Below, piece after piece: positions 1 through 7,023 of a DNA stretch of 33,991 bases. The notes under the pieces are model-generated. The model ran no database searches. It was not told the origin of the DNA and saw only the letters and a program-made list of their open reading frames with translations. Both the position numbers and the translations under genes were made by a program. Position 1 is the first letter of the stretch; every line of letters begins with the position of its first letter. This stretch comes from a virus, in the IMG/VR virus record IMGVR_UViG_3300036770_000781, positions 1-33,991 of that record. One strand, 5' to 3'.

Positions 1-9
1 ATCATTGTT

Positions 10-24
10 TGGTTCATAGAACCA
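10..24. promoter_or_regulatory. Inverted repeat TGGTTC-ATA-GAACCA (palindrome B, copy 1)
   Basis: Six-base arms separated by ATA overlap the stop codon of the 65-aa gene. The half TTTGGTTCA (8-16) is identical to one half of the larger dyad at 5708-5727. It may be an operator for a leftward gene lying outside the window. Confidence 0.4.
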
Positions 25-211
25 CCTTTAGGACAGCGTCATAAACAAAGTCCCCATCGTCATTGAGTTCATCTAGCTCAGCAACGCTAAGCTCCTCGCC
101 CGTATCCTCCCAACGCGCATTGGCAATGTACGCATCACAAAAGTCGGGGTAGTCCCTCGTATCAATGTCTTCAACTTCAATGTCCGTAATACTTCGGTTT
201 TTAAATTTCAT
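14..211 (-). CDS. Hypothetical acidic protein, 65 aa
   Basis: I do not recognise this protein. It is short and strongly acidic, with clusters of Asp and Glu (for example DTGEELS and ELDELNDDGD) and no cysteine pairs, membrane segment or signal peptide. The start is supported by an AAGGAGAA ribosome site 8 bases upstream. The start ATG overlaps the stop of the upstream 123-aa gene as ATGA, so the two are probably translationally coupled. Its last codons overlap an inverted repeat at 10-24. It is the last leftward gene in the window, and the operon may continue to the left. Confidence 0.75.
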   Translation of the reverse strand: MKFKNRSITDIEVEDIDTRDYPDFCDAYIANARWEDTGEELSVAELDELNDDGDFVYDAVLKVVL

Positions 212-579
212 GTGCTCTTCTCCTTATGCAAAACTCCTGCTGTTGTGTCGAGTTTTGTATATGATGCGGCGTCATCATACAAACCCAGCCTTTGATTCTC
301 AGCAACCATCCTGTCCAGTGCCTCATGCGCTAGTGCTTTGCGTAGTGCTTCTACTGGGCCGCCTTTTAACTTGTGACCATCTGTTGTAATCATTGTGTCC
401 CATCGCTTCTTTTGTAATGCCTCGACACGCTTCCTATACCATGCATCGTTTTCCTTAGCCATGTCCGATGCTGTGTCAATGTCATCCAAGATGTCCCATA
501 GCGTTTCCAAAGCCTCCAACGCCATCTCTGCCGCTTTGCATAGGTCGTTTATTCCGTCACCTCCTTCTTTGTCTTTCAT
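208..579 (-). CDS. Hypothetical protein, 123 aa
   Basis: This is an unrecognised, probably alpha-helical cytoplasmic protein. The N-terminal half is rich in Ala, Leu and acidic residues (MALEALETLWDILDDIDT), and the C-terminal half has the look of a second helical hairpin. GGAGGAG lies 5 bases before the chosen ATG. The start overlaps the stop of the upstream 60-aa gene as ATGA, and its own stop overlaps the next start in the same way. The three genes from 758 to 14 therefore form a coupled chain. No catalytic motif is visible. Confidence 0.75.
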   Translation of the reverse strand: MKDKEGGDGINDLCKAAEMALEALETLWDILDDIDTASDMAKENDAWYRKRVEALQKKRWDTMITTDGHKLKGGPVEALRKALAHEALDRMVAENQRLGLYDDAASYTKLDTTAGVLHKEKST

Positions 580-758
580 CGGTTCTCCTCCATAAAAGCC
601 GCCTGAATGGCATCCGCAAACTTAAGGATCTCTGTCTTGTCGTCGCCAAGCTCAAAGCGTTCAGCAATCTCCAGCACCTTCTTGTCTGTCAGGGTGTACT
701 CCTCTGAGAAGGCGGCATCAAACTGTCGGTCAAAATGGTAATCAAGACTCATGCTCAT
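576..758 (-). CDS. Hypothetical protein, 60 aa
   Basis: This is an unrecognised small acidic protein. The order of segments (LTDKKVLEIAERFELGDDKTEILKF) suggests two or three short helices, but no known DNA-binding or enzyme motif is evident. AAGGAG lies 6-7 bases before the ATG at 758; a second in-frame ATG two codons later is less well placed. It is the first gene of a three-gene coupled chain and follows a small stem-loop at 777-790. Confidence 0.75.
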   Translation of the reverse strand: MSMSLDYHFDRQFDAAFSEEYTLTDKKVLEIAERFELGDDKTEILKFADAIQAAFMEENR

Positions 759-776
759 AGTGTTCTCCTTTCTGTG

Positions 777-790
777 GGGGCCGAAGCCCC
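777..790 (-). other. RNA stem-loop GGGGC-UUCG-GCCCC
   Basis: In leftward RNA this reads as a five-base G/C stem closed by a UUCG tetraloop. It sits between the 206-aa gene and the 60-aa gene. No U-tract follows, so it is more likely an mRNA-stabilising or processing hairpin than an efficient terminator. Confidence 0.55.
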
Positions 791-796
791 GGTTAA

Positions 797-1417
797 TTAA
801 ATGCCAGCTTCCTTCAGCGCCTTAGAAAGTTCGACGCGGGTTGCTTTAACCATAGGGTCGTAGTCAAAGTCGTCGCTTGTCTCCCACTTGCGCAGTAAGA
901 CTTCAAGGTCACGGGCCATTTCTAAAGCTCGTTGTTGGGCACAGTACTGGTCGTTCTTTTCTTTGGTGAGCAGTATCCCGTTGATTAGCGCCTGTACAAA
1001 AAAAGCATGAAACAACTGCTCCATGGACTTCTTACTACCGTTAACAGAAAAAGTTGCCGATCCGTCTTCGTGCTCCTCAACCATCTCTACATTAAAGCTG
1101 GGGCGATCTTCAGAATTTTCTCCCTCGTCTGCCTCTTCGTCTCCCGCCTCAAAGGCTTCTTGTTCGTAGTACTGCTCATCGGCTGCGCGTTGGGAAAATA
1201 GTTCGTCCAGTTCTGCTTTAAATTCTGCATCGTTGTAGGGACTCGTTTCATTTTTTAATCCTCCTTCATACGCTTTCATGGCATCCTCAAGTAACCCATC
1301 CACTGCCCAAAGTGCGGCAGTCAGGTGCTCATGCTTTGTGTTGGCATGTGCTTCTATTACGTTGTCTAAAATGCCTCGGGCTTTACAGATAGCGTTTTCA
1401 ATTTCCATATTCCACAT
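797..1417 (-). CDS. Hypothetical acidic protein, 206 aa
   Basis: I do not recognise this protein. It begins with a helical stretch (IENAICKARGILDNVIEAH) and has a very acidic middle (about residues 85-105, EAGDEEADEGENSED). It ends with a helical C-terminus rich in Lys, Arg and Glu. No cysteine motif, signal peptide or membrane span is seen. AAGGAG lies 6 bases before the ATG at 1417, inside the end of the upstream zinc-ribbon gene, which it overlaps by 20 bases. Translation is therefore probably coupled to that gene. Confidence 0.75.
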   Translation of the reverse strand: MWNMEIENAICKARGILDNVIEAHANTKHEHLTAALWAVDGLLEDAMKAYEGGLKNETSPYNDAEFKAELDELFSQRAADEQYYEQEAFEAGDEEADEGENSEDRPSFNVEMVEEHEDGSATFSVNGSKKSMEQLFHAFFVQALINGILLTKEKNDQYCAQQRALEMARDLEVLLRKWETSDDFDYDPMVKATRVELSKALKEAGI

Positions 1418-1598
1418 GAACTTCTCCTTTTAAAGTTTGCTCCCAGTTGGCTGTCGGAAGCTCTACAGTCCAGAAAATGTGCTGGCAGTCGTAACACCGA
1501 TGTCGACGTAGGGTGTAGTGAAAGTCTCCATTGGGGTCACGGTGCGAGCGTGTGTCAAGGGTTTTGGTTTTACTGCGGCGGCACGCCTCGCATATCAT
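1398..1598 (-). CDS. NrdR-like zinc-ribbon protein, 66 aa
   Basis: The protein has one zinc ribbon with C3-x2-C6 and C35-x2-C38. Between and after the pairs it shows TKTLDTR, a basic LRRHRC and an aromatic strand FWTVE. These match in order the N-terminal ribbon of the ribonucleotide reductase repressor NrdR (TKV-DSR, RRRREC, C, FTTFE). The ATP-cone domain of true NrdR is absent, so it is a stand-alone ribbon and may bind nucleic acid or partner proteins. ATG at 1598 is chosen because GGAGG lies 7 bases upstream and it overlaps the upstream stop as ATGA. The resemblance is from memory, not a search. Confidence 0.7.
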   Translation of the reverse strand: MICEACRRSKTKTLDTRSHRDPNGDFHYTLRRHRCYDCQHIFWTVELPTANWEQTLKGEVHVEYGN

Positions 1599-1894
1599 TC
1601 GCCACCCTCCCACGACTGTAAGTACCCAAGCCCCAGTTTTGTCAGGACAATGTAGGACTTACGTCTGTCGTGGTCGGTTGGGTGCGTGTAGTCCGCTACA
1701 AAACCTTTACCCTTTAATATGCCAAGCCGCTTGTAGGTTGTCGCTGGAGCCGCAATCTTCTCCTTATGACACTCAGCTACAAGCGTTTCAGTAGGGATGG
1801 GGTCACGATAGTCGCTCAGTAAATCAAGAACGCAGTCGCACCCCATGTCCATCTTGTGCTTGGTTTGGATTTGAAATACTCGAATCGGTCGCAT
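1595..1894 (-). CDS. Winged-helix (MarR-like) DNA-binding protein, 99 aa
   Basis: Residues about 20-95 have the layout of a winged helix: helices around VLDLLSDY and TETLVAEC, a probable recognition helix (PATTYKRLGILKGKGFV), then a wing. The wing carries DHDRRKSYIVLT and a closing helix KLGLGYL. This resembles the D-RRK-..LT..G pattern of MarR-type regulators. It is the only clear DNA-binding regulator seen in this arm, so it is a candidate to bind one of the palindromes described here, but nothing links it to them directly. GAGGT 4 bases before the ATG supports the start. It is coupled to the zinc-ribbon gene by ATGA. Confidence 0.65.
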   Translation of the reverse strand: MRPIRVFQIQTKHKMDMGCDCVLDLLSDYRDPIPTETLVAECHKEKIAAPATTYKRLGILKGKGFVADYTHPTDHDRRKSYIVLTKLGLGYLQSWEGGE

Positions 1895-1901
1895 GCTTAC
1901 C

Positions 1902-2453
1902 TCACTTCAAACGCAACACTTCAATCATCTTGGTTTTACGGTTGATAAATGAAGTCGCTGCTCCGCTCCCCCAATGCGTACCCGTCCACGCAGACACCGC
2001 AGAATTAAGGCCGGGGACAGAGAAATTGACACCCGTTAGAGAAGACTTGAAGGGGACCATTGCGACATCACCCACCTTTAAGTTCTCAAGCAACGGCTTG
2101 TAATGGGACGAGTAAGTGCCGACAGGCACACGAGTGGTACGCTTGGGTTTGGCAGGCGCAGCTTGCTGGCGTAATCTGGCAGGCATCTCCCCGTGCTCAA
2201 ACATGCGCCCGTCTTTGGTCGTGATGATGAACTCACAGCCAAGGTTTTTCAGAATGTCTACGCTGTCGTTGATGGTGCGCTGAATCACGCCCACGTCCGA
2301 GCCGAGGCTGTTGAGCTTTTTAGACGCACGGTTGCTCATCCCGTTGTTTGGGGTAGGCTTGAGGCGTTTAGCGGGTCTGTCGGTTACCGTACCCAGTATG
2401 TGGGTGTAAGGCGCGCCGTCGAATAAGTCAAGCTGGTTGGTATTTAAAGTCAT
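1902..2453 (-). CDS. Hypothetical protein, 183 aa
   Basis: I do not recognise this protein. The N-terminus reads TNQLDLFDG, and a basic stretch follows (RPAKRLKP). A middle helical part (SDVGVIQRTINDSVDILKN) leads to a basic linker (APAKPKRTTRVPVG). The C-terminal 75 residues (YKPLLENLKVGDVAMVPF onward) look like a compact beta domain ending in TKMIEVLRLK. The mixture suggests a two-domain protein that may contact nucleic acid. AAGGAG lies 7-8 bases before the ATG. A stem-loop at 2492-2509 separates it from the upstream peptidase gene. Confidence 0.7.
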   Translation of the reverse strand: MTLNTNQLDLFDGAPYTHILGTVTDRPAKRLKPTPNNGMSNRASKKLNSLGSDVGVIQRTINDSVDILKNLGCEFIITTKDGRMFEHGEMPARLRQQAAPAKPKRTTRVPVGTYSSHYKPLLENLKVGDVAMVPFKSSLTGVNFSVPGLNSAVSAWTGTHWGSGAATSFINRKTKMIEVLRLK

Positions 2454-2491
2454 GGTAATTCTCCTTTTGGGTTAGTAGAAACTAGATATTA

Positions 2492-2509
2492 AGGCCAGCA
2501 AGCTGGCCT
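2492..2509 (-). other. RNA stem-loop with CUUG tetraloop
   Basis: In leftward RNA this is AGGCCAG-CUUG-CUGGCCU, a seven-base stem with a CUUG tetraloop, followed by UUAAUAU. It lies just after the peptidase gene. It could be a weak terminator or a processing or stability hairpin. Confidence 0.55.
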
Positions 2510-2519
2510 GTCAAACCTT

Positions 2520-3572
2520 TTACATGTGATTTTTGTAATAGAACTCGTCATCTGTCCAGACGTAGTCATCGGGGTTGTCGTCTGTCCGCACAATCGCCTC
2601 ACCAAACAACTCCTCGCGCACCATAGCCACAAAGGTCTCCGGGTCTTCGTACGCCAAGTCAACCATCTGCAAACGGCTCATGTCTAGGATACTTAGGGGT
2701 TCGTTGGCGCTCTTGGTGCTGTACTTCTTGTAGCTACCCCATGAACCCCAGCCAGTCAGCTTGTTGCCATAGCCGTAGTCCAGATACTCCACAACCTTGG
2801 GGTCACGCTTGGTCGGCAGATTCTCCCAGTCAACAGTCAGGCATGCGTCCCGTAGGGCAAACACAGTGGGCAGGTGTAGTGTCTCTTTGCCTGTGTGCTC
2901 GTTCTGGTAGCCGCACGACACGTTGGTACACTCGGGGATAAGCTCGGTGTAGTTGGCAGTATCGGTAAACACCCCGCCATCGTCAGGCACATACATCAGC
3001 TCGTCATTGTGCGCATTGAGTGCGTCGCTTAGGGCTTGGGCAAAGTCGTCCGAACAGCAACGCTGGGAGCCTTGGTGCGTAATAACATCTGAAGAACCAC
3101 GACGGTCAAAGGCAATCGCCCTGTCAAACTTCTCAAGCCAATGCCCGAACTTACTCGCCATATGGCTAGACCCAATGCCGCCACGCTCCTCGCCTCGATG
3201 GAAGATGTACATGCCGGGTATGCCAGCGTCAATCATCTCCAACATAATCCACGCACCCGCACCATCGTCAGCACCCAACGGCTCATTGTCGTTCTTGAAG
3301 TAGCATTGTGTCTTGTGGTCATACTTGACCCGCTGCATACCCTCGTTGCGGTGAACCGTGTCGACGTGACACGAGAAGATTGTCTTTGACTGCGTACCAT
3401 CAGCAAGCGGCACCTCGATAAGAAACGCCGCCTCATCAATGTACTCCGTCTCGTACTTACCGAGAAACCTGTCGACCCATATGTGTTCTGTCTTACCTTC
3501 ATGGGGTCGCTTGTATCGAAGCATCTCGTGAAGTCGTTCGTCGTAGAAGTCTTTCTGTTTGGTATTTTTCAT
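2520..3572 (-). CDS. Dizinc metallopeptidase (M20/M28/M42-like), 350 aa
   Basis: All ligands expected for a co-catalytic two-zinc aminopeptidase or carboxypeptidase are present in order. They are H69-x-D71 in FSCHVDTVH, bridging D102 or D103 in LGADDGAGA, catalytic and ligand E128/E129 in HRGEERGGIGS, D156 in AFDRRG, and H226 in YQNEHTGKE. The last part is followed by a helical C-terminus. No signal peptide is present, so it should act in the host cytoplasm, perhaps trimming peptides. Length fits a single-domain enzyme without the large M20 dimerisation domain. AAGGAG 7 bases before ATG fixes the start. M28, M42 and peptidase-T branches cannot be separated by eye, and the substrate is unknown. 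Confidence 0.8.
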   Translation of the reverse strand: MKNTKQKDFYDERLHEMLRYKRPHEGKTEHIWVDRFLGKYETEYIDEAAFLIEVPLADGTQSKTIFSCHVDTVHRNEGMQRVKYDHKTQCYFKNDNEPLGADDGAGAWIMLEMIDAGIPGMYIFHRGEERGGIGSSHMASKFGHWLEKFDRAIAFDRRGSSDVITHQGSQRCCSDDFAQALSDALNAHNDELMYVPDDGGVFTDTANYTELIPECTNVSCGYQNEHTGKETLHLPTVFALRDACLTVDWENLPTKRDPKVVEYLDYGYGNKLTGWGSWGSYKKYSTKSANEPLSILDMSRLQMVDLAYEDPETFVAMVREELFGEAIVRTDDNPDDYVWTDDEFYYKNHM

Positions 3573-3596
3573 AATGATTCTCCTTGGTTAATTAAA

Positions 3597-5411
3597 TTAA
3601 GCTGCAACTGCTTGTGTGTCATTGAGCCTGCGCTCGACCATGTACGTGTTTACCCAGATGCCTGAGTGCTTGCGGAACAGCTCACAGCCATGCCCGATGC
3701 CGAAGTAGTGCACCAGCTCTGCCAACGTCATGTAGTCCGGCTTGACCAGATTGCCGAAGTCGTCGACCACGGTGCGTGCGTTCTCATACCGCTGAACAAA
3801 CGCCTCGTATGCCTCGTCCTCGTCAACATCAAGGCTGTGGTGAGGCTGGTACAGCCACCTTTTACAGTCGCCATCAACGCGCTCAAGCACCATCTCAAAC
3901 AGCCGGTCATGGTCTTGGTGGTACACATACGCCGTCTCGCCGCTGTTGACTGTGTTCTCCACCTCGTACGCATACTCCTCTGGGATGTCCTCGCCTCGTA
4001 CGTCTACCACAAGGTTGCGAGAGAACCTGTAGTCCTCGGTCGTCTCGCACCACACGATGCCGAACTCGTCAAGCATTTCTGTCACGTACCGCTCACCGTC
4101 ACAGGCACACTCCTCTGTATCCTCTAACCGCACCCAGTCCATTGAACCGCGCCGCCCAACATAGGCACGACAGAAGTTGTCGATACAGCAAGGCCCGATG
4201 GTCATGCCGTGATAGCTTGAGTACTCCATATCGTCCTCGCCGCATTGCACGCTGTCCTGACACTCATCGCAGTACTGCGTCTCTTCCTCCTCCCATATAC
4301 CGTGCTGTGTAGCCATATCAACATCCCCGTTACGGTCAACCACGAGCCACTCCTTGCCATCGTGATACTCGATGCTTCCGCTCTGCGTACGCCCGTCCAT
4401 GTACGGCACCACGACGTTGTCATCGTCGTCACGAATCAAGCGCAACCGAATCCCATCGTCCCAACCATTCTGCTCGGAGTAGCCCTTCTCCGTCAGGCGG
4501 TCTTGCAGGGTGTTCGCCTCACGACCGTAACAACGCACGAACACACGACTAGGCTCATACACCAAAGCCCGAGCACATATCTCGTTGTTGAACCCATCGT
4601 GCAGTAGCGCAACCTTGAACTCACCCGTCAGGTACACATCAACGGGATGGTAGGCGCCACGAATGGAGTAGTTACAATGCCCGACTGGGTGCGTCATGCA
4701 CGAAGTCACACCGTCACGCCCACCACGCAGATACGCCGCACGAATGTCCGAGTCAAACTCAAGGTCAAGCTGCTTGGTGCCATTCGCCATCGAACGAATC
4801 TGCTCGGAGGTAATCAGGTCGCCGTAGAACTGCTGAAGATAGCGACCGACTTTGGTACGCACCTGCCTGTCACGCACGCCGTACTCGGGGTTGGGAGTGT
4901 ATGCGACCATGCTTGGCTCGTCAATCGAGATGTGCGGAAAGTGCCACCATAAGGACTTAACGCGCGAACACAGCTCGTCGTTGCGGTCGGTGTCGGCAAT
5001 GCGGTGCAACTGACTGACAAGAAGCGCCGGTGTGTAGTTGCCGTTGATGAACCGATACGCCTCACGAAACAGCCACCAATGCTCGTGTGACAGATGCTTG
5101 TTGATGTAGGCTCGCCAGTTGGCTATGTTCTTCTCGGCTGATTCGACGGTGACGTCGGTAATATACTCAGGGTGGTCATTCAACCAAGACTCTTCGTACT
5201 TGTACGCATCGTCAAACCCAAGGTGCTCGTACATAACCTTGCCGTCATACACACGAGACACAAGCCACGAACTGTCAGAGACGTTATCAATTAGGCCAGC
5301 AGCGTCACGCATTGTAAAAAACTTACGCGCCCTGACGCTTGAGAAGTGCGTGCTTTCTGAAACTTCGTCAATCAGAAGTTCACGGCTGTCGATTTTATTT
5401 TCCATACTCAT
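3597..5411 (-). CDS. Large conserved phage protein with Cys cluster, 604 aa
   Basis: This is the largest leftward gene. Residues about 180-330 carry a pattern I associate with large uncharacterised phage proteins: KVGRYLQQFYGD, then SCMTHPVG near 237, HPVDVY, ICARALVY and RCYGRE with a helix ending EKGY. Near 378-415 there is a possible zinc site (YCDECQ, then QCGED, then GPCCIDNFC), with another ECAC near 435. The rest is acidic, without signal peptide or membrane segment. The function is unknown; a nucleic-acid or partner-binding role is only a guess. AAGGAG lies 7 bases before ATG 5411, and a copy of palindrome A lies 37-52 bases upstream. Confidence 0.75.
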   Translation of the reverse strand: MSMENKIDSRELLIDEVSESTHFSSVRARKFFTMRDAAGLIDNVSDSSWLVSRVYDGKVMYEHLGFDDAYKYEESWLNDHPEYITDVTVESAEKNIANWRAYINKHLSHEHWWLFREAYRFINGNYTPALLVSQLHRIADTDRNDELCSRVKSLWWHFPHISIDEPSMVAYTPNPEYGVRDRQVRTKVGRYLQQFYGDLITSEQIRSMANGTKQLDLEFDSDIRAAYLRGGRDGVTSCMTHPVGHCNYSIRGAYHPVDVYLTGEFKVALLHDGFNNEICARALVYEPSRVFVRCYGREANTLQDRLTEKGYSEQNGWDDGIRLRLIRDDDDNVVVPYMDGRTQSGSIEYHDGKEWLVVDRNGDVDMATQHGIWEEEETQYCDECQDSVQCGEDDMEYSSYHGMTIGPCCIDNFCRAYVGRRGSMDWVRLEDTEECACDGERYVTEMLDEFGIVWCETTEDYRFSRNLVVDVRGEDIPEEYAYEVENTVNSGETAYVYHQDHDRLFEMVLERVDGDCKRWLYQPHHSLDVDEDEAYEAFVQRYENARTVVDDFGNLVKPDYMTLAELVHYFGIGHGCELFRKHSGIWVNTYMVERRLNDTQAVAA

Positions 5412-5434
5412 AGTGATTCTCCTTTCAAGTTAAG

Positions 5435-5689
5435 TTACTGCTCGGTTTGTGTGCCAGCACACAAGACTTCAATCTCCCAACCCATCTCACGAATGACGCG
5501 CCGTATGGATGGGTCAGGCACAACACCGTCCTTAATCTGGACAGCTTTCCTACTCGGGTACGCCGTGACGATAGTCAACGAGCGTGGGATAACCCAACGC
5601 CCACCATCATTCAGACAGGTCAAGGCTTTCTCAGTCCAAGCAATGGCGTTCGCCATGCCTTCTTTTGTGTCGAGGTCATAGTTCTTCAT
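5435..5689 (-). CDS. Hypothetical protein, 84 aa
   Basis: I do not recognise this small protein. It contains a helical N-terminus (KEGMANAIAWTEKALTCLN), a beta-like middle (WVIPRSLTIVTAY) and a C-terminal LCAGTQTEQ. The LCAGTQ part is encoded by palindrome A at 5448-5463, so the tail may be a by-product of the operator sequence rather than functional protein. AGAGGAG lies 7 bases before the ATG. The start overlaps the upstream gene by 14 bases. Confidence 0.7.
   Translation of the reverse strand: MKNYDLDTKEGMANAIAWTEKALTCLNDGGRWVIPRSLTIVTAYPSRKAVQIKDGVVPDPSIRRVIREMGWEIEVLCAGTQTEQ
5448..5463. promoter_or_regulatory. Palindrome A copy 1, TGTGTGCCAGCACACA
   Basis: This dyad has seven-base arms TGTGTGC/GCACACA around CA, flanked by T and A (TT...AA). 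It lies in the last codons of the 84-aa gene and 37-52 bases upstream of the 604-aa gene start. Four near-identical copies and one variant lie between 7066 and 9488. Confidence 0.75.
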
Positions 5690-6107
5690 TGGCTGTCTCC
5701 TCTCTGTTTTGGTTCACCTGAACCAAAGTTTTCACAAGTTTCAATCCCTCAAATTCTTTAATGGCTTCCCTCTCCTTTCTCAATTCTTCTTCATATTCGC
5801 GTCGTTCTTCTCGTATTTTTTCCAAACCCGCACGCAACTCAGCCACAGAGTGGTAGCCCAGATTTGTAGAATGAACAAGACCATCGGGGTCGTCCTGTAC
5901 CACATTCACTTCTGTCTCCCAAATTGAGAACCCACAAGAGTTTTCAAAGTCATAGTCAATTTCTTCAAGCATGGGTATCAGCGGTTCAAAGATTGCCTGC
6001 GCTTGCTCGGCTTTCTCCCGTGAATCAAACACCCCTAGCTCCCTCCGTTCACATTCCCAAGGAGAAGACCCAATGGGGTAGTAAAAATTAAGTGTGTAAA
6101 TTTTCAT
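5676..6107 (-). CDS. Hypothetical protein with C-terminal coiled coil, 143 aa
   Basis: The N-terminal part (residues 1-80) looks like a small alpha/beta domain, starting KIYTLNFYYPIG with a helix KAEQAQAIFEPLIPM. Residues about 92-130 are a highly charged helix (EKIREERREYEEELRKER) typical of a coiled coil. No enzyme motif is seen. GAGGAGG lies about 7 bases before the ATG. Palindrome B copy 2 (5708-5727) lies within its final codons, just ahead of the next leftward gene. Confidence 0.72.
   Translation of the reverse strand: MKIYTLNFYYPIGSSPWECERRELGVFDSREKAEQAQAIFEPLIPMLEEIDYDFENSCGFSIWETEVNVVQDDPDGLVHSTNLGYHSVAELRAGLEKIREERREYEEELRKEREAIKEFEGLKLVKTLVQVNQNREETANEEL
5708..5727. promoter_or_regulatory. 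Palindrome B copy 2, TTTGGTTCA-CC-TGAACCAAA
   Basis: This dyad has perfect nine-base arms around CC, centred about 29 bases upstream of the 84-aa gene start. One half is identical to the dyad at 10-24. Its position at a gene boundary inside the upstream gene's last codons mirrors palindrome A, suggesting a second operator type. Confidence 0.55.
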
Positions 6108-6122
6108 TGCGTATCCTCCTCT

Positions 6123-6578
6123 TTAAAAGTTACCTTCAGCGACCTGCAAGCAGGTCAGTCCATTCTTACGCCACATATCAACAACCTGCTGTCTGTCATC
6201 CAGCACAAACAGCACACGCTCTTTGTCTATGTGGGCGTCGAGAATCTCTTGCTTAACGATGTTGTCGGCTCTGTAGTCCCCGTCTTTGCGCATGAGCAGT
6301 TGCGTGACGGACGGCTCCCAAACACCTGCCTCGTCCAACCACCAAATGGTGTCTTCTCTGCATCGCTCGGGTCTGCCTGAGCAGAAGATGATATTGAACG
6401 GGGTTGGTTCTCTGTTTAGAAACGCATCCAATATGAACAGCACGGGGGCGTTGACTTTATCTTCACGCACGCCTGCATAGAAGGCGTCCCAGTTCTTCGG
6501 CTTATCGCGGACATGGTGAACCCTGTGCTCGCAGTTGGCGAGCGTGCCATCTAGGTCACATACAATCGTGTCTCTCAT
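6123..6578 (-). CDS. HAD phosphatase, polynucleotide 3'-phosphatase-like, 151 aa
   Basis: The haloacid dehalogenase motifs are all present: D8-L-D10-G-T near the N-terminus, S67 and R69 in FCSGRPE, K109 in VKQEIL and D127-D128 in FVLDDRQQVVDMW. The arrangement and the ending (WRKNGLTCLQV) resemble the 3'-phosphatase domain of T4 polynucleotide kinase (PseT), without the kinase domain. It could remove 3' phosphates from nucleic acid ends; nucleotide substrates are an alternative. ATG 6578 is chosen because AGGAG is 7 bases upstream; the ATG at 6584 is too close to that site. A CUUG hairpin overlaps its 3' end. Confidence 0.8.
   Translation of the reverse strand: MRDTIVCDLDGTLANCEHRVHHVRDKPKNWDAFYAGVREDKVNAPVLFILDAFLNREPTPFNIIFCSGRPERCREDTIWWLDEAGVWEPSVTQLLMRKDGDYRADNIVKQEILDAHIDKERVLFVLDDRQQVVDMWRKNGLTCLQVAEGNF
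6141..6156 (-). other. RNA stem-loop GACCUG-CUUG-CAGGUC
   Basis: A six-base stem with a CUUG tetraloop lies in the last codons of the phosphatase gene, about 35 bases before the next start. It has the same loop as the hairpin at 2492-2509 but a different stem. There is no U-tract. Confidence 0.45.
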
Positions 6579-6589
6579 CTTCATTCTCC

Positions 6590-6688
6590 TTATCCAAAGA
6601 CCACAAAAAAGACGGCAATCATGAACCACAAGCAGATCAGTAAAGCCGCCGCGCCTAGGTACATCACAATCAGTTCTTTCAGGTTCAT
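6590..6688 (-). CDS. Small single-span membrane protein, 32 aa
   Basis: The frame encodes a short N-terminus (MNLKELIV) followed by a hydrophobic stretch covering about residues 7-31 (YLGAAALLICLWFMIAV then FFVVFG). AGGAG lies 7 bases before the ATG, and the gene sits in a fully packed leftward series. Its stop lies in the ribosome site of the phosphatase gene. A single inner-membrane helix is predicted. It could be a holin-like or membrane-targeting microprotein, but nothing shows the role. Confidence 0.7.
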   Translation of the reverse strand: MNLKELIVMYLGAAALLICLWFMIAVFFVVFG

Positions 6689-6689
6689 T

Positions 6690-6851
6690 TCACTTCTCCT
6701 CTTCGCACAGTTCACCCTCGTCACTTTCAAGGGCTATCAGGTTGTTGTCTTGGCTGAAGTGGTATTCAACCTCATCATGTAGTTCCTTCAATGCTTCCTC
6801 GGGGGTTTCCCCCCGTACCCATACAACACATTTGAATTGGTACACATTCAT
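6690..6851 (-). CDS. Hypothetical acidic protein, 53 aa
   Basis: Reading from ATG 6851 gives MNVYQFKCVVWVRGETPEEA and then a helix (ALKELHDEVEYHF) and a very acidic end (ESDEGELCEEEK). A beta strand followed by a helix resembles the small YQFKCVVWV-type microproteins common in phages. I know no function for these. AGGTGA precedes the ATG by about 4 bases. The stop is 1 base before the start codon of the next small membrane protein, whose ribosome site lies in these last codons. Confidence 0.68.
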   Translation of the reverse strand: MNVYQFKCVVWVRGETPEEALKELHDEVEYHFSQDNNLIALESDEGELCEEEK

Positions 6852-6855
6852 CACA

Positions 6856-7023
6856 TCACCTCGCTTTCTTGGTTAACACACACTCGGACTTCAGCTTCTG
6901 CCATGCGGACATGGCATCGGCCTCGGTTTTGTAACGCCTGCTTTCGGCAGGCTTGATAGCTAAGCCTTCAAAAGGTTTAGCTTTTACTGCGAGAAGTATT
7001 GCTCGGTTGCGTTCGTTTAGCAT
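6856..7023 (-). CDS. Hypothetical basic protein, 55 aa
   Basis: This is a small basic protein (MLNERNRAILLAVKAKPFEG at the N-terminus, then PAESRRYKTEADAMSAWQKL). It could be two helices, with no known motif. The longer frame back to 7080 is rejected because ATG 7023 has AAGGAG 7-8 bases upstream and the extra codons are read through palindrome A copy 2. The 3' end lies 4 bases before the next gene's start. Confidence 0.7.
   Translation of the reverse strand: MLNERNRAILLAVKAKPFEGLAIKPAESRRYKTEADAMSAWQKLKSECVLTKKAR

Noticed and set aside
2953-4952. Long plus-strand frames opposite the peptidase and 604-aa genes (2953-3303, 3666-4127, 4245-4607, 4647-4952)
   Set aside because: They mirror well-supported minus-strand genes, have no ribosome sites and unusual protein composition; they are antisense shadows.
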